NCBI RefSeq assembly: GCF_900107095.1
Contig: NZ_FNOR01000011.1
Span: 1-64,000 of the forward strand
Direction: 5' to 3'
From: Collimonas sp. OK242
GTDB lineage: Bacteria; Pseudomonadota; Gammaproteobacteria; Burkholderiales; Burkholderiaceae_D
DNA: 64,000 nucleotides
Of this stretch, positions 17,918-27,518 are shown one piece after another. The notes below the pieces were generated by a model. That model was not told the DNA's origin. It was given only the letters and a program-made list of their open reading frames with translations, and searched no databases. The number at the start of each line of letters is the position of its first letter. Position 1 is the stretch's first letter. The translations under genes were made by a program, and so were the position numbers.

Positions 17918-18814
17918 TCAATTTCTGTCAAGTGTCTCTGTCGATATGCCATCTTGCTGCAATGGCGGTGAATCGGCGAATGCATGCAGCGCCGCCTGCG
18001 GCAGATCCCACAAAAAACCTTGCGCATGCAAGGGATGGGCGCTGATCCTTGCCAGTTGCTGCAACACCTCCAGATCGCGCGGCTTTTCAAGGCGCTTGAA
18101 AATCACCTGGATTCCGCGTGTCGCGCATACTTCCAGCAGACGCGTAGTCTGCTCATCATGCGTGACGCCGCGCGCATCGATCTTGATCACATCCGGCTTC
18201 ACCCTTTCCAGCAAGGCCGCGGCTTGCGCCACGTCGTCGGCATTCACCGCCAGCCGGAAATGATTGCGCCGGTAATTGTCCAGCACATAGTTTAGCAGCC
18301 AGCCCTGGTTCTCGGTAATGGCCGGCAGCTGCAGCACTATCCTGTCATGCGGTAAACCGAGCAGGTTCAGGATACGCCGGAACGCCATGCCGTGATTGCT
18401 GTCGACCGCCGCCAGCAGACGTGCATGTACGCTCAGGTACAAATCGCCCGCCGCAGCATCTTCCTGCCGATAAAAATTGATCGAATGCAGCATGCGGCAC
18501 AGACGATCCAGTGCTATCGATTCGTCGTCGCTGGCCGCATGATCCAGCAATTTCCACAGATACAGGCCGTTGTCGCTGGCCGAATAGCTGTGGGCAAAAC
18601 CCTCATACCCGACGATGGCGCCCTTACCCGCACCCGCTTCAATCCGGCGCAAGGGCTGGAATACGCTGGTCAGCGCGGTATTGAAATAACGTCCCTGCGC
18701 GCGTCCGCCGCCATCCAGCCAGACTCGGCACCCGCTACGGACATCGTTGCGGTTCGGGTCATCCCTGGCGCCGTTCAAACGGGCCAGATACTGCTCCAGT
18801 GCGGGAAAGGACAT
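17918..18814 (-). CDS. Degenerate EAL-domain protein
   Basis: A 298-residue cytoplasmic protein aligning over its length with EAL domains, which cleave cyclic-di-GMP. The signature Glu is present as Glu71 (EGF instead of EAL), the KID lysine (Lys211) and the AQG motif near 264-266 are kept. Other catalytic positions have changed: the Asn is His130, the metal-binding Glu is Gln162, the Asp-Asp pair of DDFG is Asn191-Ala192, and the Glu of the EGVE motif is Lys240. It is therefore probably inactive and may act as a binding or scaffold protein. The ATG at 18814 is preferred over a TTG seven codons upstream. It follows the molbindin genes by about 37 bases on the same strand. Confidence 0.75.
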   Translation of the reverse strand: MSFPALEQYLARLNGARDDPNRNDVRSGCRVWLDGGGRAQGRYFNTALTSVFQPLRRIEAGAGKGAIVGYEGFAHSYSASDNGLYLWKLLDHAASDDESIALDRLCRMLHSINFYRQEDAAAGDLYLSVHARLLAAVDSNHGMAFRRILNLLGLPHDRIVLQLPAITENQGWLLNYVLDNYRRNHFRLAVNADDVAQAAALLERVKPDVIKIDARGVTHDEQTTRLLEVCATRGIQVIFKRLEKPRDLEVLQQLARISAHPLHAQGFLWDLPQAALHAFADSPPLQQDGISTETLDRN

Positions 18815-18851
18815 GGCTTGTCTCGATATGATCAATAGTCGGAAGGATGGC

Positions 18852-19067
18852 TCAGATCTTGGCGATCGATACTTCGGTAGCTTTTACCAGCGCCACCACT
18901 TCGGTGCCGATCACCAGTCCCAGGTCCTTGACCGAACGGGTAGTGATCACCGAAGTGACGATGCCGGCCGGTGTCTCGACATCGACTTCCGACACCACGA
19001 TGCCTTCGATGATTGCCCTGATCTTGCCCTTGAACTGATTACGCACATTGATAGCTTGGATAGTCAT
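18852..19067 (-). CDS. ssuF: Molbindin-like TOBE-domain protein, second copy (SsuF-type)
   Basis: A 71-residue protein made of one TOBE/Mop domain that binds molybdate-type oxyanions. It starts MTIQAINVRNQFKGKI and contains the characteristic VTSVITTRSVKDLGL and EVVALVKATEVSIAK segments. The frame is open further upstream, but the ATG at 19067 has an AGGA ribosome site and gives the same 71-residue length as the neighbouring paralogue. Pseudomonas putida ssuF encodes a similar protein required for growth on sulfonates. How it helps is not established. Confidence 0.85.
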   Translation of the reverse strand: MTIQAINVRNQFKGKIRAIIEGIVVSEVDVETPAGIVTSVITTRSVKDLGLVIGTEVVALVKATEVSIAKI

Positions 19068-19129
19068 GGTTTTTTCCTGAAAAATGCGAATGAATAAAGA
19101 GTGAATGAAATTTTCTGATTGCAAAAGAA

Positions 19130-19345
19130 TTACAGTTTGGCGATGGATACTTCAGTGGCCTTCACCAGCGCCACCACTTCCGATCCGACCACCAGTTCCA
19201 GATCGCGTACCGAGCGAGTGGTGATGACGGAGGAAACGATGCCGGAAGGGGTTTCGATGTCGAGCGCGGATAGCACCTCGTCCTCGGTAATGCTCTGTAT
19301 CCTGCCGCGGAACTGGTTGCGGACGTTAATTGCCTGGATGCTCAT
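19130..19345 (-). CDS. ssuF: Molbindin-like TOBE-domain protein, first copy (SsuF-type)
   Basis: A 71-residue Mop-domain protein, clearly a tandem paralogue of the next gene: both end EVVALVKATEVSIAK and share the INVRNQF start and the SVITTRSV core. A very good ribosome site (AAAGGAG) precedes the ATG. It lies 77 bases after ssuB on the same strand and fits the ssuEADCBF order known from Pseudomonas. Mop domains usually assemble into hexamers, so the two copies could form mixed rings. Confidence 0.87.
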   Translation of the reverse strand: MSIQAINVRNQFRGRIQSITEDEVLSALDIETPSGIVSSVITTRSVRDLELVVGSEVVALVKATEVSIAKL

Positions 19346-19422
19346 GGTTTCTCCTTTGGTGATGCGGCCACATCAAAATGACGTCAAAACAACTTCGGAA
19401 TTACACTCAAATTACGCCCGGA

Positions 19423-20307
19423 TCAGATAGCCCAGCCAACCTGGCTGACCGTCCGCTGCAGCGAGATATCGCCCAGCGCCGAATCAAACTGCGGCGCCGG
19501 ATGCTTCAGCACGCGCGCCAGGATCCGCTCCTCCAGTTGCGCAAAAGCCGGGTTGCCGCGAGCCCGCGGACGCTGCAGCCTGATCCGTTCATCCAGTGTG
19601 ATCTCACCGTCCTCGATCAGCAGCACGCGATCCGCCAGGGCAATCGCCTCTTGCACATCATGCGTCACCAGCACCGCGGTAAACCCGCGCTCCTTCCATA
19701 ATGATTCGATCAGTTGCTGCATGTCGATACGGGTCAAGGCATCCAGCGCACCCAGCGGCTCGTCCAGCAACAGCAAGTCCGGCTCATGCACCAGCGCCCG
19801 CGCCAACGCTACCCGCTGCCGCTGGCCGCCGGACAATACCGCCGGCCACTCGCCGGCACGGTCTTCCAGGCCTACCTGGGTCAAGGCTCTGAGCGAAGCC
19901 GGCGAGGCGCGCGGCAAACCCAGGCCGACATTGTTCAGCACGCGCTTCCACGGCAACAGACGCGAATCCTGAAACATGATGCGAATTTCAGGCTTGTTTT
20001 CAAACTTATCGCCGCGCGCGCCAAAGCCGATGTCACCGTTGCCCGGCTGTTCCAGCCCCGCGATCAAGCGCAGCAATGTGCTTTTTCCGCAACCGCTACG
20101 GCCGACGATGGCGACGAATTCACCGGCCGCAATCTCGACATTGAGCGTCTTCAGTACCTCCCGGCCGGCATACGATTTGGATACCGAGCGCACTCGAATG
20201 CCGACACCACGGCCAGCATCAAGCCGAACTGCAAGCTGGACGGCAGCGTTGACTTCGGCATTTTCAACAGGATCAATTTGCATCTTCGCGCTCACCTTCG
20301 CATTCAT
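19423..20307 (-). CDS. ssuB: Aliphatic sulfonate ABC transporter, ATP-binding protein
   Basis: A 294-residue ABC ATPase. Walker A is [12 protein letters not shown] (about 71-82), the Q-loop is [10 protein letters not shown], the signature is [12 protein letters not shown], Walker B is [12 protein letters not shown] and the switch His is in LVTHDV. The SRLLPW segment and the C-terminal extension are typical of SsuB/TauB-type nitrate-sulfonate-taurine ATPases. About 35 residues before the ABC domain are extra compared with E. coli SsuB. The ATG at 20307 has GGA eight bases upstream; the frame is open to a TTG three codons earlier. Works with SsuC and SsuA to import alkanesulfonates. Confidence 0.92.
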   Translation of the reverse strand: MNAKVSAKMQIDPVENAEVNAAVQLAVRLDAGRGVGIRVRSVSKSYAGREVLKTLNVEIAAGEFVAIVGRSGCGKSTLLRLIAGLEQPGNGDIGFGARGDKFENKPEIRIMFQDSRLLPWKRVLNNVGLGLPRASPASLRALTQVGLEDRAGEWPAVLSGGQRQRVALARALVHEPDLLLLDEPLGALDALTRIDMQQLIESLWKERGFTAVLVTHDVQEAIALADRVLLIEDGEITLDERIRLQRPRARGNPAFAQLEERILARVLKHPAPQFDSALGDISLQRTVSQVGWAI

Positions 20308-20334
20308 CTTTTCCAACTCTCATTTACGACGTCC

Positions 20335-21189
20335 CTACTGGTAACCCGGATGCCAGCGCAGCCAGTAACGCTCCAGCAGGCGCGCCAGGATATCGGCCAG
20401 CTTGCCCAGCAAGGCGTAGAGCAGGATACCTACCAGCACCACATCGGTTTGCAGGAATTCACGCGCATTCATGGTCATGTAGCCTATGCCCGCCTGCGCC
20501 GAAATGGTTTCGGCAACGATCAACAGAACCCACACCAGGCCCAGTGCGAAGCGCACGCCGACCAGTATCGACGGCAATGCCCCCGGCAAGATCACATCGC
20601 GGTACAAGGGCCAGCCGGACAAGCCGTAACTCTTGGCCATCTCGATCAAACCCTTGTCGACCGAACGGATGCCATGAAAGGTATTCAGATACACCGGGAA
20701 AAATACACCTATCGAGACCAGGAACAGTTTTGACGATTCATCGATGCCGAACCACAGGATCACCAAAGGGATCAAGGCCAGCGCCGGAATATTGCGGATC
20801 ATCTGGATGCTGGTATCGAGCAGGGTTTCCGCCTGCTTGAACGTCCCGGTCAGCAAACCCAGCAACAAGCCCAGGCCGCCGCCCACGGCAAACCCGGAAA
20901 TCGCACGCCAGGCGCTGATCCGCACATGCGTCCACAGTTCGCCGGATAGCGCCAGCGACCAGGCGGCGCGGGCCACGGCCCATGGCTCCGGCAAGATCCG
21001 GCTCGACAGCCAACCGGCCTTGGCGGCACACTCCCAGGCCAAAATCAAAGCCACCGGCAACAACCAAGGGAACAGGCGTTCTTTCCAAATCGCTGCAGCC
21101 TGGCTCGCTTTTTTATGCGCCGCGCCAGCTTGCGGCCGCTGCGACTGCTGCTCAGCAATGGGGTCCACTGCTGTAATGATTGCGCTCAT
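20335..21189 (-). CDS. ssuC: Aliphatic sulfonate ABC transporter, permease
   Basis: A 284-residue inner-membrane permease of the BPD type. After a polar N-terminus the first membrane segment is at about 38-58 (LLPVALILAWECA). The EAA-type cytoplasmic loop that docks with the ATPase is EMAKSYGLSGWPLYRDVILPG. NIPALALIPLVILWFGID and AQAGIGYM are typical of SsuC. The ATG at 21189 with an AGGA site is chosen over a longer frame that would run into ssuD. Ten bases separate it from the ssuD stop. Confidence 0.92.
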   Translation of the reverse strand: MSAIITAVDPIAEQQSQRPQAGAAHKKASQAAAIWKERLFPWLLPVALILAWECAAKAGWLSSRILPEPWAVARAAWSLALSGELWTHVRISAWRAISGFAVGGGLGLLLGLLTGTFKQAETLLDTSIQMIRNIPALALIPLVILWFGIDESSKLFLVSIGVFFPVYLNTFHGIRSVDKGLIEMAKSYGLSGWPLYRDVILPGALPSILVGVRFALGLVWVLLIVAETISAQAGIGYMTMNAREFLQTDVVLVGILLYALLGKLADILARLLERYWLRWHPGYQ

Positions 21190-21199
21190 ATCAATTCCT

Positions 21200-22348
21200 T
21201 CAACTTTGCGATGCTTTCGGCAGCAAGCCGTTGGCAATCACTTCGCCAAATGGCCCCGTCAACGCTTGCTCGCCGCTAGCCGCACGCCCTTTGCCCAATA
21301 GCGGGAAAACCAGTTCGGCAAAACGGTAAGATTCTTCCAGATGCGGATAACCAGAAAGAATGAATGTGTCTATGCCCAGCGCCGCATATTCCTGCATCCG
21401 TGCCGCCACGGTTTCCGCAGCGCCGACCAGCGCCGTGCCGGCGCCGCCGCGCACCAGGCCGACGCCGGCCCACAGGTTTGGCGATACTTCCAGCTTGTCG
21501 CGGCGACCGCCATGCAAAGCCGCCATGCGCCGCTGTCCTTCCGAATCCATCTTGGAAAACGCTGCCTGCGCCCTGGCAATGACATCGTCATCGACATGGC
21601 TGATCAAATCCTCTGCCGCCGCCCACGCCGCCTGATTGGTTTCCCGTACGATCACATGCAAGCGAATCCCGAAGCGCACGGTGCGGCCATGCCTGGCGGC
21701 GCGTGCACGAATGTCGGCAATCTTTTCAGCCACCGCGGCTGGCGGCTCGCCCCAGGTCAGGTAGACATCAACCTGCTCCGCGGCCAGCTCATGCGCCGGC
21801 TCCGAGGAACCGCCGAAATATAAAGGCGGATATGGTTTCTGCACCGGCGGGTAAAGTGTCTTTGCGCCCTTGACCTTGATGTGCTTGCCGATGAAGTTGT
21901 AACCGGATTCGCCGCCCTCGCCAGACAAAGCGCCGCGCCACACCTTCAGGAATTCCGAAGAAATTTCATAACGCTCGGCGTGCTCGGCGAACAAGCCGTC
22001 GGCTTCCAGTTCGGCCTGGTCGCCGCCGGTAACCACGTTGATCAACAAGCGCCCATTCGACAAGCGATCGAAAGTCGACGCCATGCGGATCGCCAGGCCT
22101 GGCGTGCTCAAGCCGGGCCGGACCGCCACCAGGAATTTCAGGCGCTGGGTGAAACCGAGCAAACTCGAGGCGACCACCCAGGCATCTTCGCAAGAGCGTC
22201 CGGTCGGCAGCAATACGCCGTCATAACCGAGGGTATCGGCGGCTACCGCGATCTGCTTCATGTAATCGAAATTGACCGGGCGCGCCCCCTGCGAGGTGCC
22301 GAGATAACGGCTGTCACCGTGGGTGGGAATAAACCAGAAAACGTTCAT
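21200..22348 (-). CDS. ssuD: FMNH2-dependent alkanesulfonate monooxygenase
   Basis: A 382-residue flavin-dependent monooxygenase of the luciferase fold. SsuD uses FMNH2 from SsuE and oxygen to split alkanesulfonates into sulfite and aldehydes, giving sulfur when sulfate is scarce. The protein begins [17 protein letters not shown], and Cys53 in TGRSCEDAW matches the conserved active-site cysteine region of E. coli Ssu[18 protein letters not shown] and [19 protein letters not shown] are also family blocks. Its length matches E. coli SsuD closely. It lies downstream of two ssuA genes and upstream of ssuC. Confidence 0.95.
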   Translation of the reverse strand: MNVFWFIPTHGDSRYLGTSQGARPVNFDYMKQIAVAADTLGYDGVLLPTGRSCEDAWVVASSLLGFTQRLKFLVAVRPGLSTPGLAIRMASTFDRLSNGRLLINVVTGGDQAELEADGLFAEHAERYEISSEFLKVWRGALSGEGGESGYNFIGKHIKVKGAKTLYPPVQKPYPPLYFGGSSEPAHELAAEQVDVYLTWGEPPAAVAEKIADIRARAARHGRTVRFGIRLHVIVRETNQAAWAAAEDLISHVDDDVIARAQAAFSKMDSEGQRRMAALHGGRRDKLEVSPNLWAGVGLVRGGAGTALVGAAETVAARMQEYAALGIDTFILSGYPHLEESYRFAELVFPLLGKGRAASGEQALTGPFGEVIANGLLPKASQS

Positions 22349-22388
22349 GACTGCTTCCGTATTGGTTGATTAATCTGTTTTTCGAATT

Positions 22389-23396
22389 TCACTGCTGCGC
22401 CAGCGGCGCATTCTTTGGCTGCCAGATGACATCGGCCACTTTGACAGCGCGCGGGATCAAGCCGATTTCCTTGAAACTATCGGCGACACGCTGTTGATCG
22501 ATCGCCATGACCGGACTGATTAGCGCGGTCGGCGACGGACTGGCGCGACGGCTCAGGAACAGATGCACGGTCGCCAGGTTCAAGCCGCTGACATCGGAGA
22601 TCAGTTGCGCCACTTCCTTGCGATTCTGTCGCACGTAGCGATCGGCTTTGGTCAGTTCGTCCAGCAAGCTCAATACCGTGCCAGGATAGTTTTCGGCAAA
22701 ACCGCGCGCCGCCAGATAGAAGGAATTATTGTCGGACAAGCCACGGCCGCTGCTCAGTACCCGCGGTTTGAAACTCAGCTCGGCGGCGCCGTAGTACGGA
22801 TCCCAGATCGCCCAGGCATCGACGCTGCCACGTTCGAACGCGGCGCGGGCATCGGCCGGCGCCAGATAAATCGGCTGGATGTCGGTCCACGCCAGGCCAG
22901 CTTTCCTGACCGCCTGCAGCAGCAGGAAGTGCGCACTGGAACCTTTTTGCAAGGCGATCCGCTTGCCTTTCAAATCCACCAGGGTCTTGATCGCCGAAGC
23001 GGCTTGCACCAATATCGCAGAACTCTCAGGCTTCGGCGGCTCGGCGCCGACATACAGCAAGTCCTTGTTGGCAGCCTGGGCAAACACCGGCGGGCTATCT
23101 CCGGTCATGCCGAAATCAAGACTGCCGGCGGACAAAGCCTCCAGCAGCTGCGGACCGGCGGGAAATTCCAGCCAGACTATCTTGCTGTTCTTGAAGCGTT
23201 GTTCCAGCGTGTTGCGTTGTTTCAGGACCACCAGATTGACCGCGCTTTTTTGAAAGCCGATGCGTATCTGTTCAGGTTCTTTTTTGTCGGCCAAGGGTTG
23301 CGCTTGCAACGGACCTGGCGACAACAAAGCTGATAATAATAGAAACGTCAATGGAAGCGCCAGCAGCAAACGGCGATGGAGGAAAGCGATAGCCAT
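22389..23396 (-). CDS. ssuA: Sulfonate ABC transporter substrate-binding protein, second paralogue
   Basis: A periplasmic binding protein of about 335 residues with a signal peptide (hydrophobic stretch LLLALPLTFLLLSALL, cleavage near LQAQP). The IRIGFQKS start of the mature part, GPQLLEALSAGSLDFG, IYLAPADARAAFERG and VDAWAIWDPYYG are typical of SsuA. It shares IYLAPADARAAFERG and VDAWAIWDP exactly with the neighbour upstream but differs in much of the rest. I chose the ATG at 23396, preceded by GAGAAGG; a TTG at 23414 would overlap the upstream stop. Two copies suggest different sulfonate preferences. Confidence 0.88.
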   Translation of the reverse strand: MAIAFLHRRLLLALPLTFLLLSALLSPGPLQAQPLADKKEPEQIRIGFQKSAVNLVVLKQRNTLEQRFKNSKIVWLEFPAGPQLLEALSAGSLDFGMTGDSPPVFAQAANKDLLYVGAEPPKPESSAILVQAASAIKTLVDLKGKRIALQKGSSAHFLLLQAVRKAGLAWTDIQPIYLAPADARAAFERGSVDAWAIWDPYYGAAELSFKPRVLSSGRGLSDNNSFYLAARGFAENYPGTVLSLLDELTKADRYVRQNRKEVAQLISDVSGLNLATVHLFLSRRASPSPTALISPVMAIDQQRVADSFKEIGLIPRAVKVADVIWQPKNAPLAQQ

Positions 23397-23410
23397 GATG
23401 TCCGGCCTTC

Positions 23411-24397
23411 TCAAGATTTAGGAGGAAACAGCACGGCGTCACGCGTCGAAATCTTCTTTGGTATCAGTTTCAATTCATAGAAGGCATCGGCGATCTTTTG
23501 CTGTTCGTCCAGCACCTTGTTATCGATCGGTTTGTAAATGTGGGCGTAATGCCTGAGGCCGGCTTCGACCACCTCCGGCTCCAAGCCCTGGATCGGCGCC
23601 AGTTGCAGCGCTGCTTCCTTGTAATTGGCGCGTATCCAGCGCCCTTCTTTATCGACCTCTTCCATGACAGTATTCATCACCACTTGATTTTTTGAGGCGT
23701 ATTTGCGCGCACTCAGGAAGAACTGGTGATGGCTGACGGCGCCGCTGCCGCTGGCCAGGACTTTGGCGTCGAGTTGCTTGATCGCTGCCGTTTGGAATGG
23801 ATCCCAGATCGCCCAGGCATCGACCGCACCGCGCTCGAAAGCCGCGCGGGCATCGGCCGGCGCCAGGTAGATGGGCTGGAATTCACTGTAGGCGATACCG
23901 CCTTTCTTGAGCAGGCTGATGACCAGCCAATGCACATCGGACCCCTTATTGAAGGCTATTTTCTTGCCCTTCAATTGCGCCGGCGATGTGATCGGCGAGT
24001 TCTTCGGCACCAGGATGCTTTCTGCCTCCGGCGTCGGGATTTCGTAAGCGCTGTACACAAAATCAGCGCCCGCCGCCTGCGCAATGATAGGCGGCGCTTC
24101 ACCGACATAACCGAAGTCGACCGAGCCGACATTCAAGGCTTCCAGCAATTGCGGACCGGCGGCGAACTCGGCCCATTTCACCTCAATGCCCTGGGCCGCC
24201 AGGATTTTTTCCAATGCGCCATGGGCTTTCAGCAATACCAGGGTACTGGCGGCTTTCTGATAACCGATACGCAGCACCTGTTTTTCCTGCGCCTGCGCCA
24301 GCTGCGGCGCGCTAACCGCAAACGCACCGGCGGCGACTGCGGAGAGCAACGTCAGCACGTGGCGTCTTGTGTATTTGTTTCTAGTCGAGGCTATCAT
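23411..24397 (-). CDS. ssuA: Aliphatic sulfonate ABC transporter substrate-binding protein
   Basis: A 328-residue periplasmic protein that captures alkanesulfonates for SsuBC. The N-terminus NKYTRRHVLTLLSAVAAG looks like a signal peptide with a twin-Arg pair but without a full Tat motif; cleavage is expected near AQAQE. The mature part opens VLRIGYQKAASTLVL and contains GPQLLEALNVGSVDFGYVG, the ligand-site region. A gap of about 120 bases from ssuE may hold an internal promoter, and a CCATCGTCGCTGATGG hairpin-like sequence lies in it. Closely followed by the paralogue at 22389-23396. Confidence 0.92.
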   Translation of the reverse strand: MIASTRNKYTRRHVLTLLSAVAAGAFAVSAPQLAQAQEKQVLRIGYQKAASTLVLLKAHGALEKILAAQGIEVKWAEFAAGPQLLEALNVGSVDFGYVGEAPPIIAQAAGADFVYSAYEIPTPEAESILVPKNSPITSPAQLKGKKIAFNKGSDVHWLVISLLKKGGIAYSEFQPIYLAPADARAAFERGAVDAWAIWDPFQTAAIKQLDAKVLASGSGAVSHHQFFLSARKYASKNQVVMNTVMEEVDKEGRWIRANYKEAALQLAPIQGLEPEVVEAGLRHYAHIYKPIDNKVLDEQQKIADAFYELKLIPKKISTRDAVLFPPKS

Positions 24398-24518
24398 TGC
24401 TGGTTTCCTGATTTTTTAGGCAAAACGATCCCCTCCATCAGCGACGATGGAATTTTTCAAACTGCTGGGCGGGATAAATTGTTAGCTAGTTGATTGGCTA
24501 TCCGAGTGGATTTTCCTG

Positions 24519-25109
24519 CTACACGCTACATCGCACCTGCGCAAACGGAATCGGATCGAAATCGTTCGCGCTACCCTTGCGTAACGCCAGCAAGCTATCC
24601 GATAACTGCTGCACACCTTCGTTAATCCGCTGGAAGAGATTCTGGTCCAGGCTCAAACCTTCCTGTTCCGACCATTGCACCTGCGCTTCCGTCGCATAAA
24701 TGCTGGGCAGTACATGCCTGGCGGCCAGCGACGACAATACCGGCCGCAAGGCGTAGTCCAGCGCCAGCATGTGCGATTGACTGCCGCCTGTGGCCAGCGG
24801 CAGCACCAGCTTGCCGGCCAGGCCAAACTGCGGCAGCAGATCGAGAAACGCCTTTAGCGCACCGCTATAGGCCGCCTTGTAGACCGGCGTCGCCACCACT
24901 ACTGCCGTCGCTTGCGCCACTTGCGCCAGCGCGGCCTGAATCAGCGTGTTGTTGAAATCGGCGCGTAGCAATGCATCGCCCGGCAGATCCCGCACATCCA
25001 GTTTGCTGTATCGATGTCCTAGCAACGCCAATTTTTCACCTGTGTAATGCAGCAATCGGGTAGAACTCGAAGGCGCTGACGGGCTGCCAGCCAATAACAA
25101 AATAGTCAT
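24519..25109 (-). CDS. ssuE: NADPH-dependent FMN reductase (SsuE)
   Basis: A 196-residue flavodoxin-like oxidoreductase. SsuE supplies reduced FMN to SsuD. The FMN phosphate loop is LLAGSPSAPSSSTR near the start, and ATPVYKAAYSGALKAFLDLLPQ (split by the typical ATPVYKASYSG core at about 76-86) and PLATGGSQSHML are family signatures. The ATG at 25109 is preferred; a TTG three codons upstream is possible, and neither has a strong ribosome site. It sits between the sulfate-binding protein gene and ssuA on the same strand, 70 bases after the former. Confidence 0.92.
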   Translation of the reverse strand: MTILLLAGSPSAPSSSTRLLHYTGEKLALLGHRYSKLDVRDLPGDALLRADFNNTLIQAALAQVAQATAVVVATPVYKAAYSGALKAFLDLLPQFGLAGKLVLPLATGGSQSHMLALDYALRPVLSSLAARHVLPSIYATEAQVQWSEQEGLSLDQNLFQRINEGVQQLSDSLLALRKGSANDFDPIPFAQVRCSV

Positions 25110-25179
25110 CTGTTGCAATCTTGAAACGCCCCTGCCAGGCAGGGCCGTTGAGTCTTTACGATCAATTCGATCAGCCGGC

Positions 25180-26196
25180 TTATTTCACGCCAGGCTGATA
25201 AATCTTATCGAACACACCGCCATCGCTGAAATGGACTTTCTGCGCATTTTTCCAACCGCCGAAAGTGTCGTCTATGGTGAACAGACTCAGCTTCGGAAAT
25301 TTAGCCGCATACTTGGCGGCGACTTTAGGATCGATAGGACGATAGTAATTGTGGGCGGCGATTTCCTGCCCTTGCGGCGAGTACAAGTACTCCAGATAGG
25401 CTTGCGCCACCTTGCGTGTGCCGCGCTTGTCGACCACCTTGTCGACCACCGCCACCGGCGGCTCAGCCAGGATGCTCAGCGATGGAAACACGGTATCGAA
25501 CTTGCCTTTGCCGAATTCCGCTTCGACCAGGTAAGCCTCGTTTTCCCACGACAGCAGCACATCGCCTACACCGCGTTCGGCAAAGGTGACAGTCGAGCCG
25601 CGCGCGCCGGAATCCAGCACCGGTACGTTCTTATACAGGCGCGAAATGAAATCGCGCGCCTTGGCGTCGTCGCCATGGTTCTTCTTCAGGGCATAGCCGT
25701 AAGCTGCCAGATAAGCCCAGCGCGCGCCGCCGGAAGTCTTTGGATTAGCCACCACCACCGATACGCCGGGCTTGACCAGATCGTCCCAGTCCTTGATGCC
25801 CTTGGGATTACCCTTGCGCACCAATAACACGATGGTCGAGGTGTATGGCGTGCTGTTATGCGGCAAACGTTGTTGCCAGTCGGCCGGCAACAACTTGGCC
25901 TTTGCGGAAATTTCATCGATATCGTAAGCCAGCGCCAGAGTCACCACGTCGGCTTCCAGGCCGTCGATCACTGAGCGCCCCTGCTTGCCCGAACCGCCGT
26001 GCGATGCCTTCAGAGTGAGGTTGTCGCCGGTCTTTTCTTTCCAGTACTTGGCAAAAGCCTTGTTGTACTCTTGATACAACTCACGCGTAGGATCGTAAGA
26101 AACATTGAGCAGCGAAACATCCGCCGCATGCACAATCGGTGCGCTCTGCGCTACCAAGGCGACGGCGATCGCCGCACGAACGATTTTCTTCAACAT
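25180..26196 (-). CDS. sbp: Sulfate/thiosulfate ABC transporter substrate-binding protein
   Basis: A 338-residue periplasmic sulfate-binding protein. The signal peptide is residues 1-24 (ends IVHAAD). [37 protein letters not shown] (split around GGSGKQGR) and [11 protein letters not shown] are family signatures of the sulfate site. The reading frame runs on to 27024, but that extension is an antisense shadow of the MFS gene. The ATG at 26196 is right: it has a GAGGGAAG ribosome site and begins the signal peptide. No CysTWA genes are present, so it must work with a sulfate permease encoded elsewhere or serve the ssu system. It is the first gene of the sulfur cluster. Confidence 0.93.
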   Translation of the reverse strand: MLKKIVRAAIAVALVAQSAPIVHAADVSLLNVSYDPTRELYQEYNKAFAKYWKEKTGDNLTLKASHGGSGKQGRSVIDGLEADVVTLALAYDIDEISAKAKLLPADWQQRLPHNSTPYTSTIVLLVRKGNPKGIKDWDDLVKPGVSVVVANPKTSGGARWAYLAAYGYALKKNHGDDAKARDFISRLYKNVPVLDSGARGSTVTFAERGVGDVLLSWENEAYLVEAEFGKGKFDTVFPSLSILAEPPVAVVDKVVDKRGTRKVAQAYLEYLYSPQGQEIAAHNYYRPIDPKVAAKYAAKFPKLSLFTIDDTFGGWKNAQKVHFSDGGVFDKIYQPGVK

Positions 26197-26336
26197 GTTC
26201 CGCTTCCCTCGTAAATGTTTTTTGTTTTGAGGAATACAGATTAATGAGGCCACCTGGAAAACAGAACGAATTCTTTCTTCTCTCCTTATGCTAAAAACAG
26301 ATATGCATGGATTGCCCGGATGAATAAGGGGGATGC

Positions 26337-27485
26337 TTATTCCTGTTGAATTGGCATAAAGCCGCCAAGACGGGCGCTGGCAGCGACCAGCAGCAGCGCG
26401 CAACCCAATCCGGCGAAGGCGACGCTTAAACTGGTAGCGTGCGCCACAAAGCCGATCAGGGCGGGGCCGGCCAGAATACCGGCATAGCCGATGGTGGTGA
26501 TGGCAGCAATTGCCAGGCTGGCCGGCATCGCCGCCTGCCTGCCGGCAGCGGAAAACAGGATAGGCACGATGTTGGATGCCCCCAGGCCGACCAGCACAAA
26601 CCCGAGCAGCGCGATACCGGCTGTAGTCGCAAACACCGCCACAAAAAAACCGCCGGCGGCAAACAGGCCGCCCAGCAGCAGCACGCGCTTGCCGCCGAAA
26701 CGCCTGACGATGCGGTCGCCACTGAGACGGCCGCTGGTCATGGCGATGGCGAAAGCAGCGTAGCCGAGTCCGCCCTGGCTGGCAGCCAGACCGCGCGTGG
26801 CTGTCAGGAACAAGGCGCTCCAGTCGAGAATGGCGCCCTCCACCAGGAATACGATAAAACACAGCACGCCGATAAAAATCACTGCGCCATGCGGCAGCAC
26901 GAATAATGCGCCACCAGCGCTCGGTTCCGGCTCGCGCAATAAGTGCGGGCCGGCCGCCGCCAGCACTAGCGCTGCGATAACCGCAGCCACGACGCTGGCC
27001 CAGAATGGACTCAAGCCACTCCAAAGCAGCAATGCCATGCCGCCGGCGCCGACAAAACCGCCGACACTGAACAGTCCGTGAAAACCGGACATGAGCGCGC
27101 CGCCGCTCGCTTTTTCCACCATCACTGCATGGATATTCATGGCAACGTCCAGGGTGCCGATGGCGGCACCGAACAGGAACAGAGCGATAGCCAGCTGCAA
27201 CGGACTGGCTGCCAGCGACAGGCAGGGAAGCAGCACGCTAGCCAGGCCGCCGGCAATCAGAACCACACGCCGGCAACCCAGGCGCGCCGCCAGCACCCCG
27301 GTCAGCGGCATGGCGAGCAGCGAGCCGACACCGAGGCACAATAAAAGAAGTCCAAGCTCTGCTTCCTCCAGCCCCAGCCGCGTTTTGACATACGGCACCA
27401 GCGGCGCCCAGGCCGCCATGGCCAGGCCTGCGGTAAGGAAGGCCAGACGGGTCGCCAAGCGTTGTTCAGGACCGATATTGTTCAT
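26337..27485 (-). CDS. MFS transporter, YbjJ-like
   Basis: A 382-residue major facilitator with about twelve membrane segments. The [11 protein letters not shown] loop is motif A, and [20 protein letters not shown] followed by [16 protein letters not shown] is characteristic of the YbjJ subgroup. Its substrate is not known. The gene starts 33 bases after the DeoR-type regulator on the same strand, and the two are probably one operon, so the regulator may control export or uptake of a sugar-like compound. The first segments are Ala/Leu-rich. Confidence 0.85.
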   Translation of the reverse strand: MNNIGPEQRLATRLAFLTAGLAMAAWAPLVPYVKTRLGLEEAELGLLLLCLGVGSLLAMPLTGVLAARLGCRRVVLIAGGLASVLLPCLSLAASPLQLAIALFLFGAAIGTLDVAMNIHAVMVEKASGGALMSGFHGLFSVGGFVGAGGMALLLWSGLSPFWASVVAAVIAALVLAAAGPHLLREPEPSAGGALFVLPHGAVIFIGVLCFIVFLVEGAILDWSALFLTATRGLAASQGGLGYAAFAIAMTSGRLSGDRIVRRFGGKRVLLLGGLFAAGGFFVAVFATTAGIALLGFVLVGLGASNIVPILFSAAGRQAAMPASLAIAAITTIGYAGILAGPALIGFVAHATSLSVAFAGLGCALLLVAASARLGGFMPIQQE

Positions 27486-27518
27486 TGCATGATCTCCGGA
27501 AGCGGCTGCATTTAGTCT

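Noticed and set aside
26197-27024. N-terminal extension of the sulfate-binding protein frame (614 codons in total)
   Set aside because: It is antisense-overlapping shadow in the MFS gene region, has no family match, and the signal peptide and ribosome site place the true start at 26196.
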